Shown here: piece by piece, positions 17,177 to 25,398 of the stretch | How positions within the stretch are numbered: position 1 is the first letter of the stretch | How the letters are laid out: every line of letters begins with the position of its first letter | NCBI GenBank assembly: GCA_050948865.1 | Contig: JBMNEQ010000002.1 | Coordinates: 186,001-250,000, forward strand | Direction: 5' to 3' | DNA from: SKGN01 sp050948865 | Lineage (GTDB): Bacteria > Bacillota_I > Bacilli_A > RF39 > UBA660 | Length of the DNA: 64,000 nt | The notes under the pieces: model-generated | What the model was told of the DNA's origin: nothing | The model's database searches: none | What the model saw: only the letters and a program-made list of their open reading frames with translations | Made by a program: the position numbers and the translations under genes

Positions 17177-17204
17177 TGACTATCTAAGATCCTTATGTTA
17201 TATT
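17176..17204 (+). promoter_or_regulatory. Sigma-A promoter for pilin 3
   Basis: TTGACT (17176-17181), 17-base spacer, TATATT (17199-17204). The spacer ends CCTTATGT, similar to the CATATGT at the same place in the pilin 2 promoter, so the two genes are probably coregulated. Confidence 0.75.
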
Positions 17205-17234
17205 GAAATTAGATATAGTTAAGGAGGAAGAGAA

Positions 17235-17612
17235 GTGAAGAAAAAGGGATTTACTTTAGTGGAATTACTCGCGGTCATAGTTATTTTAGCTATAATTTTA
17301 GCTATAGCGGTTCCAAGTATTACAAAGTTAATTGAGAATCAAAGAAAAAGTGCTTTTGAATCTAGTATTAAATTAATTATTAAAAATTTAGAAGTGAAAA
17401 TTTTAGGGGATGAAGAATTTGATGTGACAGAAATAGATGAAGACAAATTAGGGGGTTTAGATGTTAATCCAGATGATTATAATGAGTTTTCTGCTCAATT
17501 AAATGAAGATAACGTTCTAACAGTAACTGCTACTGGAGCGGGTAAATTTGATGGTTGGAAGGTAGAAAATGCTACTTCTTCTGAAGTTAATGCAACAAAA
17601 GTTGAAGGATAA
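17235..17612 (+). CDS. Type IV pilin-like protein, paralogue 3
   Basis: Pilin-like protein, 125 aa, starting with GTG behind AAGGAGGAAGAG. The leader KKKG|FTLVELLAVIVILAI and hydrophobic helix match paralogues 1 and 2. The acidic C-terminal domain has NPDDYNEFSA, LTVTAT, GKFDGWKVENAT, the same motif order as the others, but no cysteines. It has its own promoter and terminator. Confidence 0.88.
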   Translation: MKKKGFTLVELLAVIVILAIILAIAVPSITKLIENQRKSAFESSIKLIIKNLEVKILGDEEFDVTEIDEDKLGGLDVNPDDYNEFSAQLNEDNVLTVTATGAGKFDGWKVENATSSEVNATKVEG

Positions 17613-17640
17613 AAGATATCAATTTAGATATCTTTTTTTT
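17612..17640 (+). terminator. Terminator after pilin 3
   Basis: A nine-base perfect stem (AAAGATATC with GATATCTTT), six-base loop and T run begin at the last base of the pilin 3 stop codon. Confidence 0.82.
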
Positions 17641-17651
17641 TATATTTTTTG

Positions 17652-17657
17652 TATAAT
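17652..17657 (+). promoter_or_regulatory. Short-leader -10 box for nfo
   Basis: TATAAT ends exactly 16 nt before the nfo ATG at 17673. GGTGAT lies between, so the transcript would begin at or just before the ribosome site. Confidence 0.65.
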
Positions 17658-17672
17658 AAAGATGGTGATAAG

Positions 17673-18590
17673 ATGAAGTTATTAATAGGATCTCATGTTT
17701 CTTTTAAGAAAGAAGAGCAATTACTAGGTTCAGTTCAGGAAACTCTTTTCTATGGGGCTAATACTTTTATGATTTATACAGGAGCTCCCCAAAATACAAA
17801 AAGAGTTAAAATAGATTCTTTAAAAACAAAAGAGGCTTTAAATTTAATGAAAGAAAAAGGGATTAATTTAAATGATGTTATTGTTCATGCTCCTTATTTA
17901 ATTAATTTAGCTAATCATCAAAAAAACTATGATTTTACTATTTCTTTTTTAAAACAAGAAATAAAAAGATGTTCTGCTTTAGGTCTTTCTAAATTAGTAG
18001 TTCATCCTGGAAGCCATCTTGGTTTAGGTGTAGAAGAGGGTCTTAAGAATATTATAAAATCTTTAAATGAGGTTTTAGAACCTGATAATAAAGTTTTAAT
18101 TTTATTAGAAACAATGTCTGGAAAAGGAACAGAATGTGGATTTACATTAGAACAATTAAAAAAAATAATTAGGGGAGTTAATTATCAAAACCAAGTAGGT
18201 GTTTGTCTTGATACTTGTCATATGCATGATGCGGGATATGATTTAAGTAATTTTGATCATATCCTTGATGAATTTGATCAGATTCTTGGTTTATCAAAGT
18301 TAGGTTGTATTCATGTGAATGATAGTAAAAATAAAAGAGGAACAAATAAAGATCGGCACGCTAACATTGGTTTTGGTTTAATTGGTTTTGATAATTTACT
18401 TCAAGTTATTTATAATAAACGAGTAAGTCATCTTCCAAAGATTTTAGAAACTCCTTATATTTCTAAAACAGAGAGGGAAAAGGCAAAAATTTATCCTCCT
18501 TATAAGATGGAAATAAAAATGATTAAAGAAAAGGTTTTTAATCAAAATTTAATCGATGATGTTAGAAGTTATTATAAAAAAACAAAGTAA
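17673..18590 (+). CDS. nfo: Endonuclease IV (AP endonuclease)
   Basis: Zinc-dependent apurinic/apyrimidinic endonuclease for base-excision repair, 305 aa. Family motifs include GSHVSF at the N-terminus, VHAPYLINLA, VVHPGSH, LLETMSGKG, VCLDTCHMHDAGYD and IHVNDSKNKRG, which hold the metal ligands. I chose ATG 17673 with GGTGAT upstream; the longer TTG frame at 17649 would overlap the -10 box. The neighbouring yqfT-like gene supports the B. subtilis yqfS-yqfT context. Confidence 0.96.
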   Translation: MKLLIGSHVSFKKEEQLLGSVQETLFYGANTFMIYTGAPQNTKRVKIDSLKTKEALNLMKEKGINLNDVIVHAPYLINLANHQKNYDFTISFLKQEIKRCSALGLSKLVVHPGSHLGLGVEEGLKNIIKSLNEVLEPDNKVLILLETMSGKGTECGFTLEQLKKIIRGVNYQNQVGVCLDTCHMHDAGYDLSNFDHILDEFDQILGLSKLGCIHVNDSKNKRGTNKDRHANIGFGLIGFDNLLQVIYNKRVSHLPKILETPYISKTEREKAKIYPPYKMEIKMIKEKVFNQNLIDDVRSYYKKTK

Positions 18591-18592
18591 GT

Positions 18593-18847
18593 TTAACTTA
18601 TTTTGTTTTTAAAATAAATATATAAGTTTTCTAATTTTGTATAAGTTTGAGAATTTAATCTTTCTTTTAATTCTTCTAAGATTGGTTTCGGGTTACCATA
18701 ATAAATAGTCCGCCAATGATTTTTAAGATAATCATAAATAATAGTTGTTTCTTCATTGGTTAAATTTATGCCATTATTTTTAGCGAATTCTTTAATATCT
18801 TTTAATTTTAGTTGTTCTATATATTCTTTTATTAAATATTCATACAT
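18593..18847 (-). CDS. DUF2624/YqfT-like small protein
   Basis: A small protein of 84 aa, convergent with nfo and two bases from its stop. It has a mixed helical composition with an INLTNEETTIIYDYLKNHW region that resembles the DUF2624 family, whose B. subtilis member YqfT lies next to nfo. That neighbourhood is the main reason for the suggestion; similarity by eye is modest. Function of the family is unknown. ATG 18847 follows AGAGGTG on the minus strand. Confidence 0.6.
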   Translation of the reverse strand: MYEYLIKEYIEQLKLKDIKEFAKNNGINLTNEETTIIYDYLKNHWRTIYYGNPKPILEELKERLNSQTYTKLENLYIYFKNKIS

Positions 18848-18934
18848 ATAGACACCTCTAACTATATATATGAGAAAAATAAATTCCTATGTAAGAAAAA
18901 CATAATATATAACATAATAAAAGAGGAGGGTTCA

Positions 18935-21013
18935 ATGAAAAGAAAACTTTATTATCAAAAACGGGATCTAAATTTAATTACTTATTATCGTTATAATATT
19001 ATAACTGGTGTAGTGGTTTTTGTTTTTTTAATTTTACTTATTAAATTAGTTATCTTACAAATAGGTAATATAGAAGCTTATCAAGAACAATTATTAAATT
19101 TAACTGTTAAAGAAGTAACTGGTTCTTCTGTACCAAGAGGAAGAATATATGATCGTAATTATAATCTTTTAGTTGATAATATTGGTTATAAGGTTATTTA
19201 TTATCAAAAACCAAGGGGAATTACATTAAAAGAAGAAATTGAACTTGCTTATAAGGTTGGTAAAATTATTGAACTTGATTATGAAAAGATTTTGCCTGAT
19301 GATTTAAAAAGATTTTGGTTAATTTTAAATCCTCTTTTAGGAGAAAAAAAGATTACGGAAAATGAGAATAGATTATTAGAAAGAAGAGAGTTAAAAAAGT
19401 CTGATCTTGAACAATTAAAAATAAAAAGAGTTACAGATGATGATTTAAAGGGTTTTAAAGAAATAGATAAGATTGCTGCTTATCTTTATACTTTAATGAA
19501 TAAAGGGTATTATTTTGATGAAAAAGTTATTAAAAATAAAGATGTTTCTGATCAAGAATGGGCTTTAATTGCTGAAAATACGCATATTTATCCTGGTTTT
19601 TCTTCTAAATTAGAATGGAAAAGAAATTACTTATATGGAGATTTATTAAGGGAAGTTTTAGGTAATGTTTCTACTAAAGAACAAGGAATACCTCTTGAAT
19701 ATAAAAATGATTATTTAACTAAAGGATATGCTTTAAATGATCGAGTGGGTCTTAGTTTTTTAGAATTTCAATATGAGGATTTATTAAAAGGGGAAAAAAC
19801 ACTATATAAAGTTAATCGTTTGAATCAATTAGAAATAATTGAAAAGGGAAAAAGGGGTCATGATTTAGTTTTAACAATTGATATTAAATTGCAACAAGCA
19901 GTTGAGGAAATTATAGCAGAAGAATTAAGAAAAGCGAAGGATGAATATAATACTGATTATTATAATAAAGCAATTGTTTTAATTAGTGATCCTTTAACAG
20001 GGGAAATTTTAACTTATGCTTCTAAACAAATAGTTCCTAGTGGTGATGATTATAAAATTTATGATTATACTCCTTTTATATCTTTAACTCCGATTGTGGC
20101 GGGTTCTGCAATTAAGGGGGCTTCAATGGCTGTCGCTTATAAAACAGGGGTTATAGATATTGGAACAAAGATGCTTGATGAATGTATTAAACTTAAACAT
20201 ACTCCTAAAAAATGTTCTTGGCGGGATGGTTTAGGTGTTTTAGATGATATTCTTGCTTTACAATTATCTTCTAATTCTTATCAATTTAAAATAGCGATGA
20301 AAGTAGGAGGAGCTAAATATGTTTATAATGGTTCTTTAAATATTGATCTAAAAGCTTTTGATACTTACAGGGAAATGTTTGGTCAATTTGGTTTGGGAGT
20401 AGAAACAGGGATTGATTTACCTAGTGAGAGTTTAGGTTACAAAGGAAAAAGCACAGTTCCTGGTCATCTTTTAGATTTTGCTATTGGTCAATATGATACT
20501 TATACTCCTTTACAATTACTTCAATATATTAATACGATCGCTAATGGGGGGGAACGTTATAAATTAAATTTATTAAAAGAAGTTTATGAACCAACTACTA
20601 ATTTAGAAAGAGGAAATCTTTTATATAAAGTTAGTCCAACATTATTAAATAAAGTAGATTTAGAAGAAAAGTATATAAAGCGTATTCAAGAAGGTTTTCG
20701 GGCAGTAATGAGTAAAGGATTAGGAGTTAATCAGATGGGTAATGTTTTAAATCCGGCTGGTAAAACAGGGACTTCTGAAAGTTTTCTTGATACTACAGGA
20801 GATGGAGTAATTGATACTGATACTATTACAAAAACTTTTGTTGGTTATTTTCCTTATGAGAATCCGAAAATGAGTTTGGTAGTTATATCTCCTGATGTTA
20901 GTCATTATGGGTCTTCATCGTCTTATATTTCAGCTGTAAACACTAGAATTACAAGAAGAGTTTCGGAAATGTTTTCAAAATTATATGAAGAAGCTCTAAA
21001 AAATGATTTTTGA
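18935..21013 (+). CDS. pbpA: Class B penicillin-binding protein (PBP2-like transpeptidase)
   Basis: Membrane-anchored peptidoglycan transpeptidase, 692 aa. An N-terminal anchor is at about residues 24-45, followed by the dimerisation domain with VPRGRIYDRN. The transpeptidase domain has the active-site SxxK as SAIK in VAGSAIKGAS, the SxN motif as SSN, and KTG in NPAGKTGTSES. All catalytic residues are present. Placement directly before rpmG matches the B. subtilis pbpA-rpmGA order. It probably serves elongation or sporulation-type wall growth. Confidence 0.92.
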   Translation: MKRKLYYQKRDLNLITYYRYNIITGVVVFVFLILLIKLVILQIGNIEAYQEQLLNLTVKEVTGSSVPRGRIYDRNYNLLVDNIGYKVIYYQKPRGITLKEEIELAYKVGKIIELDYEKILPDDLKRFWLILNPLLGEKKITENENRLLERRELKKSDLEQLKIKRVTDDDLKGFKEIDKIAAYLYTLMNKGYYFDEKVIKNKDVSDQEWALIAENTHIYPGFSSKLEWKRNYLYGDLLREVLGNVSTKEQGIPLEYKNDYLTKGYALNDRVGLSFLEFQYEDLLKGEKTLYKVNRLNQLEIIEKGKRGHDLVLTIDIKLQQAVEEIIAEELRKAKDEYNTDYYNKAIVLISDPLTGEILTYASKQIVPSGDDYKIYDYTPFISLTPIVAGSAIKGASMAVAYKTGVIDIGTKMLDECIKLKHTPKKCSWRDGLGVLDDILALQLSSNSYQFKIAMKVGGAKYVYNGSLNIDLKAFDTYREMFGQFGLGVETGIDLPSESLGYKGKSTVPGHLLDFAIGQYDTYTPLQLLQYINTIANGGERYKLNLLKEVYEPTTNLERGNLLYKVSPTLLNKVDLEEKYIKRIQEGFRAVMSKGLGVNQMGNVLNPAGKTGTSESFLDTTGDGVIDTDTITKTFVGYFPYENPKMSLVVISPDVSHYGSSSSYISAVNTRITRRVSEMFSKLYEEALKNDF

Positions 21014-21105
21014 AGTTGCTAATTTCTTTTAAATTTGCTATAATGCTTGTGTTATTGATTGTTTTAAAGAAATAATTAATACTAAATTAGAAGGGGGGAA
21101 GTATC

Positions 21106-21312
21106 ATGGAAAAAGAAAATAAATTGGTAGTTGTTTTTGTAATTATCTGTGCATTTTTTATGTTAACAACTTTTATTCCTGTTCCTAATACTTCAATAAT
21201 GGTTAGTGCTGGTAAAAGGGGAATAGATAAAATAAGTAAATCAAAGCCTGTTAAGTATTATCACCGTAGTAAAGAAAGTTTTTATAATGATATTCGCCAA
21301 ATAGCATATTAA
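21106..21312 (+). CDS. Small membrane protein, unknown
   Basis: Not recognised. It has 68 aa with one hydrophobic segment at about residues 7-25 (VVVFVIICAFFMLTTFIPV) and a basic tail containing SKPVKYYHRSKESFY. A strong GGGGGGAAG ribosome site and the 13-base gap to rpmG support it as a real gene in the rpmG-efp unit. It could be a small regulator of the adjacent penicillin-binding protein, but nothing in the sequence shows that. Confidence 0.7.
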   Translation: MEKENKLVVVFVIICAFFMLTTFIPVPNTSIMVSAGKRGIDKISKSKPVKYYHRSKESFYNDIRQIAY

Positions 21313-21325
21313 AAAGGAGGATCTT

Positions 21326-21490
21326 ATGGCAAAATCACAAAATAGAGAATTAGTAACTTTAATATGTTCTGATTGTAAGGAAGAAAATTATCGAACTAGT
21401 AAAAATAAAAAAAATACTACTGATCGTTTGGAATTAAAAAAGTATTGTTCAAGATGTCAAAAAACAACTCTACATAAGGAAAAGAAATAA
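21326..21490 (+). CDS. rpmG: 50S ribosomal protein L33
   Basis: Ribosomal protein of 54 aa, read directly from ATG at 21326 to TAA at 21490. It starts MAKSQNRELVTLICSDC and carries two CxxC pairs (CSDC and CSRC), so this is the zinc-binding (C+) form. The family tail KKYCSRCQKTTLHKEKK is present. A strong AAAGGAGG lies six bases upstream. Located between pbpA and efp as in related Bacilli. Confidence 0.95.
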   Translation: MAKSQNRELVTLICSDCKEENYRTSKNKKNTTDRLELKKYCSRCQKTTLHKEKK

Positions 21491-21498
21491 GGTAAAAG

Positions 21499-22056
21499 AT
21501 GATAAATGTTAATGATTTAAAGACAGGTCTTACTATTATTGTTGATAATCATTTATATCAAGTTTTAGAATTCTTACATGTAAAACCTGGTAAAGGCAGT
21601 GCTTTTGTTCGAACAAAATTAAAAGATTTAAGAACTAAGGCTATTATTGAACATACTTTTAATTCTTCAATTAAAGTAGAAAAAGCGATTGTTAATAAAC
21701 AAAAAGTTGAATATATTTATAATACTGGTCATGATTATGTTTTTATGAAATTAGATACTTATGAACAATTAAATATAAGTAAGGATCTGATTAAAGAAGA
21801 AATAAAGTATTTAAAAGAAAATTTAAAAGTAGAATTATTATTTTTTAATCAGGAGTTATTAGGAATTAATTTACCTGATAATGTTGAATATCAAGTTATA
21901 GAAACTGAACCTGCTGTTCGGGGTAATACGGCGACTACTGCTCTTAAAGAGGCTAAAATTGAAACTGGTTTAATAGTTAAAGTTCCTTTATTTATCGAAG
22001 AAGGAGAAACAATTATTGTTTCCACTAAAGATTCTAAATATGTTTCAAGGAAATAA
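21499..22056 (+). CDS. efp: Elongation factor P
   Basis: Translation factor that relieves stalling at polyproline, 185 aa. The three-domain EF-P layout is recognisable: an N-terminal domain with the tip loop HVKPGKGSAF holding the Lys that is modified in many bacteria, VEYIYNTGHDYVFMKLDTYEQ in the middle, and a C-terminal ATTALKEAKIETGLIVKVP domain. It starts eight bases after rpmG. SpoIIIAH follows, as the far end of the Bacillus efp-spoIIIA block. Confidence 0.96.
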   Translation: MINVNDLKTGLTIIVDNHLYQVLEFLHVKPGKGSAFVRTKLKDLRTKAIIEHTFNSSIKVEKAIVNKQKVEYIYNTGHDYVFMKLDTYEQLNISKDLIKEEIKYLKENLKVELLFFNQELLGINLPDNVEYQVIETEPAVRGNTATTALKEAKIETGLIVKVPLFIEEGETIIVSTKDSKYVSRK

Positions 22057-22134
22057 GCTTTTAGGCTTGTTTTTTTTTGCATATTTTTTTCATGGTTTAA
22101 TATAATATATTAGAATACTTGGGGAGGAGATAAA

Positions 22135-22629
22135 ATGATTAATAAACAAAGTTTATGGTTTTTAACTTTATTTAGTTTAATCTTAGTTTTAAGTGTTTAT
22201 TATATAACAATGCCATCAGAGTTATTATTAACAGATAAAGATCAGTTTAAAAATTTTAATGAAGGGCAAGTAAATATTGAAGAAAGTGAAATTCTAGCCG
22301 CTTTAAGATTAGAAAATGATAAGCAGCGTTTTGATACTCAAAAAGAATTAAAGATGGTTTTAACTAATCTTGAAGCTAGTGTTAATGAAAAAAATGCGGC
22401 TTATGAAGAATTAAAGGTTATTAGTGTTTTAAAAGGTAAGGAAGAAAAATTAGAGGCTAAGATTAAAGAAAAATTTTCTTTAAATGCTTTTATTAAGATT
22501 GATAATAATCAGGTTCGAGTAGTTGTTGATAGTGCTGATCATGATACTAAATTAGCGAATGATATTATGAGAAGTATTCAAGAAGAGTTTCCAGAAAAGG
22601 TTTATATTTCGGTTAAATTTCAATCTTAA
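22135..22629 (+). CDS. spoIIIAH: Stage III sporulation protein AH-like
   Basis: Single-pass protein of 164 aa with the SpoIIIAH N-terminus (INKQSLWFLTLFSLILVLSVYY, membrane segment about 7-26), a charged linker and a C-terminal ring-building-type domain (about 75-164). In Bacillus the protein is made in the mother cell and forms the SpoIIIA-SpoIIQ channel with the forespore. The other seven spoIIIA genes, which normally sit between efp and this gene, are missing. It has a GGGGAGGAG ribosome site. Confidence 0.88.
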   Translation: MINKQSLWFLTLFSLILVLSVYYITMPSELLLTDKDQFKNFNEGQVNIEESEILAALRLENDKQRFDTQKELKMVLTNLEASVNEKNAAYEELKVISVLKGKEEKLEAKIKEKFSLNAFIKIDNNQVRVVVDSADHDTKLANDIMRSIQEEFPEKVYISVKFQS

Positions 22630-22745
22630 ATATTTTTAAATTCTCTTTTTTTTTATTCAAATGTAATTCACTAAAGTAATGTTTTTACATACAATATTAT
22701 GAGTAAAAATATAAACCACCTCTACTAAAGAAAGTGAGGATCAAG

Positions 22746-22952
22746 ATGAATAAAGGAATACTAACGAAAAGAGAAAAAGAGATATTTGAATTGTTAGTTT
22801 TAAATAAATCAACTAAGGAAATAGCTGGGCAGTTAGGAATTAGTGAAAAAACTATTAGGAACCATATTTCTAATGCTATGCAAAAGCTAGATGTTAAAGG
22901 ACGAGCACAAGCAGTTGTGGAATTAATAAAACTTGGAGAAATTGTTATTTAA
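22746..22952 (+). CDS. gerE: GerE-like LuxR-type regulator
   Basis: Stand-alone LuxR/GerE DNA-binding domain of 68 aa, close to the 74 aa of B. subtilis GerE. Motifs are LTKREKEIFELL, STKEIAGQLGISEKTIRNHISNAMQKL (recognition helix) and a short C-terminal helix. No receiver domain is present. I chose ATG 22746 with AAAGTGAGG upstream rather than the in-frame GTG at 22734, which overlaps that site. GerE acts late in the mother cell in spore formers; the same role here is inferred from spoIIIAH and gerM on either side. Confidence 0.85.
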   Translation: MNKGILTKREKEIFELLVLNKSTKEIAGQLGISEKTIRNHISNAMQKLDVKGRAQAVVELIKLGEIVI

Positions 22953-22977
22953 AAGGTCGTATTAACGACTTTTTTTC
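22951..22977 (+). terminator. Terminator after gerE
   Basis: AAAAGGTCGT pairs with ACGACTTTT around ATTA, with one bulged base, followed by T residues. Confidence 0.7.
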
Positions 22978-23021
22978 ATTATTTTTATTATTTAAACATA
23001 TTGTTTTGTAGGAGGGACTTT

Positions 23022-23987
23022 ATGTTAAAACAAATATCATTTTCCAGAATAGGATTTGCTAGTATTATTTTGCTTTTATTATTATTATTTAGTATTTTTC
23101 CTAAACGTTCGGAGTATGGTTTAAATTTAGAAAAGAATATCAGTGTAGAATATATAAAAGAAAACTTTCTTCAAGAGATATTTTTATTAGATAATAGTAA
23201 TTATATAGCTCGAACTAGTGTTTTACTTACCGAAAAAACTACAGAAAAAAAGATAAGAGAAATATTAACTATTTTAATCAAAGAAGGAGAAAAGATGAGT
23301 CTAATTCCTAGTGGTTTTCAACCAATAATTCCTGTAGATACAAGAATCTTAGGAATAGATCTTTTAGATGATGGTGTAGTTAAGATAAATCTTTCTCAAG
23401 ACTTTTTAGATGTTAATGAAGAATATGAAGAAAAGATAGTTTCTGCAATTGTTTATAGTTTAACTAGCTTAAAGGATATTAAAGGGGTAATCTTATATGT
23501 AGAAAATGAATTATTATCAGTCTTACCAAAAAGTAATATTAAGTTGCCATCTCTTTTAACTAGGGATTTTGGAATTAATAAAACTTATAATTTAATAAAT
23601 ACTTCTAATATTAAAGCTGTTAATGTTTATTATATAAATAGTTATGATGATAATTATTATTATGTTCCTGTTACTAAATACTCTAATGATGAGCGAGATA
23701 AAATAAAAATTATTATTGAAGAATTAACAAGTGGTCCTATTTATGAAACTAATTTAATGAGTTTTATCAGTAGTAATGTGGAATTACTTAATTATGAACA
23801 ACAAGATAAATCTTTTTTCTTAAATTTTAATAAATATATTTTTGATGATATTAAAGATAAAAAGATTTTAGAAGAAGTTTTATATACTATTTCCTTATCA
23901 ATAGGGGATAGTTATAATGTGCAAGAGATAATATTTTTAGTAGATAATGAAGAGATTGAAAAAAGTGTTATTGGGTCTATTGAATAA
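23022..23987 (+). CDS. gerM: GerMN-domain protein (GerM-like)
   Basis: Exported or membrane-anchored protein, 321 aa from ATG 23022, with AGGAGGG just upstream (the TTG at 23001 would include that site). A hydrophobic segment lies at about residues 9-27. Two tandem GerMN-type modules follow, each with a DGVVKINLSQDFL-like core (first about 90-165; second about 210-310, with SFFLNFNKYIF). GerM is needed for sporulation and germination in B. subtilis. Architecture supports the call; sequence similarity was judged by eye only. Confidence 0.8.
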   Translation: MLKQISFSRIGFASIILLLLLLFSIFPKRSEYGLNLEKNISVEYIKENFLQEIFLLDNSNYIARTSVLLTEKTTEKKIREILTILIKEGEKMSLIPSGFQPIIPVDTRILGIDLLDDGVVKINLSQDFLDVNEEYEEKIVSAIVYSLTSLKDIKGVILYVENELLSVLPKSNIKLPSLLTRDFGINKTYNLINTSNIKAVNVYYINSYDDNYYYVPVTKYSNDERDKIKIIIEELTSGPIYETNLMSFISSNVELLNYEQQDKSFFLNFNKYIFDDIKDKKILEEVLYTISLSIGDSYNVQEIIFLVDNEEIEKSVIGSIE

Positions 23988-24027
23988 TACTTTTTTTTAT
24001 TGTATAATGAATTTGTTCTGAAGAGTT

Positions 24028-24104
<77 letters not shown>

Positions 24105-24159
24105 GATTAAATTTAATTAAAGTAAATATATAGATAAAAAAGGGTTTTTGACAAAAAAA

Positions 24160-24190
24160 AGTAAATAAATGTCATTTACTCTTTTTTTTT
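24160..24190 (+). terminator. Terminator downstream of tRNA-Arg
   Basis: AGTAAAT pairs with ATTTACT, followed by CTTTTTTTTT. The 24105-24159 stretch before it is AT-rich with a TTGACA at 24146-24151 but no recognisable gene. Confidence 0.7.
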
Positions 24191-24230
24191 TCTGTAATTA
24201 ATAGTATTATTATGCTAAGGAGGTAAAAGA

Positions 24231-24902
24231 ATGGCCAAACAAAAAGTAATTATCACTAAGGTAGTAGCTTTTATAATTGTTTTAGCAGCGATAATAGGTA
24301 TTGGTAGCAACATTTGGTTATTTATCGAAGAAAGACAAAAAGAAACTATAGATTTTGATAAAATAACCAGTTTAAAAAACTTGCGGACTAACATTGGTGA
24401 AATAAAAAGTTATTACGAAGAAATAGATGCTGATAATTACCAAGGTAGTTTATCAAAAGAAGATTTTAATATTATTTATAATAATATTAAAGAGGGAATT
24501 GGTAAACTAGAAAATTTATCATTTATCGATTATAAGGGAAAGGAAACTATTAGAAAAAAGGAAAAGCGAAAAATATTTGATGAAGTAAATAAAGAAATTA
24601 GTTTAGGGGGAATTGTTAAGTCTTATCAAATTATTGAAAAAGAAGATAAGCGCTTAGAAGGGATAGTTGATTTATTTTTGTCACATTTATATTTTACTTT
24701 AGTTGGTAGTGATGGAGTAGGTGAACATTTAATGAAGAATTTAATTACTCCAGTCGATGAAAATACTTATTATACTGCTAGAAATCCTTCTAAATTAGAA
24801 ATGAATGCAATTATTGCTCATGCGAATAATAAGGCTACTTCTTTAAAGTTTTTGGCTAAATGGTTAGTAGAAAATGAAGAGGAGGAATTAAACGATGAAT
24901 AG
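24231..24902 (+). CDS. Membrane-anchored protein, unknown
   Basis: Not recognised. The protein has 223 aa, with a single N-terminal membrane segment (about residues 9-31) and a charged, probably helical, outer region with many Lys/Glu. It overlaps the next start by eight bases, so the two are cotranslated. It lies between tRNA-Arg and the peptide-exporter locus, a typical accessory position. It may belong to that locus (for example accessory or immunity function), but a terminator separates them and nothing in the sequence proves the link. Confidence 0.75.
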   Translation: MAKQKVIITKVVAFIIVLAAIIGIGSNIWLFIEERQKETIDFDKITSLKNLRTNIGEIKSYYEEIDADNYQGSLSKEDFNIIYNNIKEGIGKLENLSFIDYKGKETIRKKEKRKIFDEVNKEISLGGIVKSYQIIEKEDKRLEGIVDLFLSHLYFTLVGSDGVGEHLMKNLITPVDENTYYTARNPSKLEMNAIIAHANNKATSLKFLAKWLVENEEEELNDE

Positions 24903-25305
24903 AACTCTTTATCTTATTAGAAATATATTATTTTTAATAGTTATAACTTTTTTAATTATTTATTTTGTTGATATGCCATCGATTAATCCGATCTTTGCAT
25001 CTTTAGTTTATTTATTTAGTTTAATATTGGTTATTTTATTAATTAAACAGTATAGTAAAAAAGATAATAATATTAATTTTAATAAACAATATAATATTAC
25101 GTTTATAATATCAATGATTTATATTTTAATTGTCATTGGAAGAAATTTATTAGATAATTATATAGTTATCAAAGTAACAACGGATGGTTTGCATGATTTT
25201 ACTTATTTTAATAATATCTTTTTTGGCAATGATTGTTTTTTCATAACGTTTATTCTTTTTGGTTTATTATTTTATAATTTCCTTTTAATAAGATTAAATG
25301 AATAA
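24895..25305 (+). CDS. Polytopic membrane protein, candidate immunity protein
   Basis: Not recognised by family. The 136-aa protein is dominated by about four hydrophobic segments (roughly residues 8-24, 32-50, 66-84 and 112-131) with short charged loops. It starts inside the preceding gene behind GAGGAGGAA. Small polytopic proteins next to double-glycine peptide exporters are often immunity proteins; that role is inference from position only. A long-stem terminator follows directly. Confidence 0.72.
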   Translation: MNRTLYLIRNILFLIVITFLIIYFVDMPSINPIFASLVYLFSLILVILLIKQYSKKDNNINFNKQYNITFIISMIYILIVIGRNLLDNYIVIKVTTDGLHDFTYFNNIFFGNDCFFITFILFGLLFYNFLLIRLNE

Positions 25306-25312
25306 AGATTTT

Positions 25313-25343
25313 AAAAAAATGTTTAGAAATTAAACATTTTTTT
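25313..25343 (+). terminator. Terminator before the exporter gene
   Basis: A 13-base perfect stem (AAAAAAATGTTTA with TAAACATTTTTTT) with a 5-base loop is followed by further T. It separates the two membrane-protein genes from the ABC exporter. Confidence 0.82.
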
Positions 25344-25361
25344 TATTGAGGAAAGAAAAAT

Positions 25362-25398
25362 ATTTTCGCTGTAGAACAATAAGGTAGGAGGCGAAAAT
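25362..25398 (+). promoter_or_regulatory. Inverted repeat overlapping the exporter start codon
   Basis: ATTTTCGC (25362-25369) and GCGAAAAT (25391-25398) are perfectly complementary and enclose the GGTAGGAG ribosome site in a 21-base loop. The 3' arm includes the first two bases of the ATG at 25397. Such a hairpin could modulate translation of the exporter. No convincing -10 box is seen in the short gap after the terminator. Confidence 0.5.
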
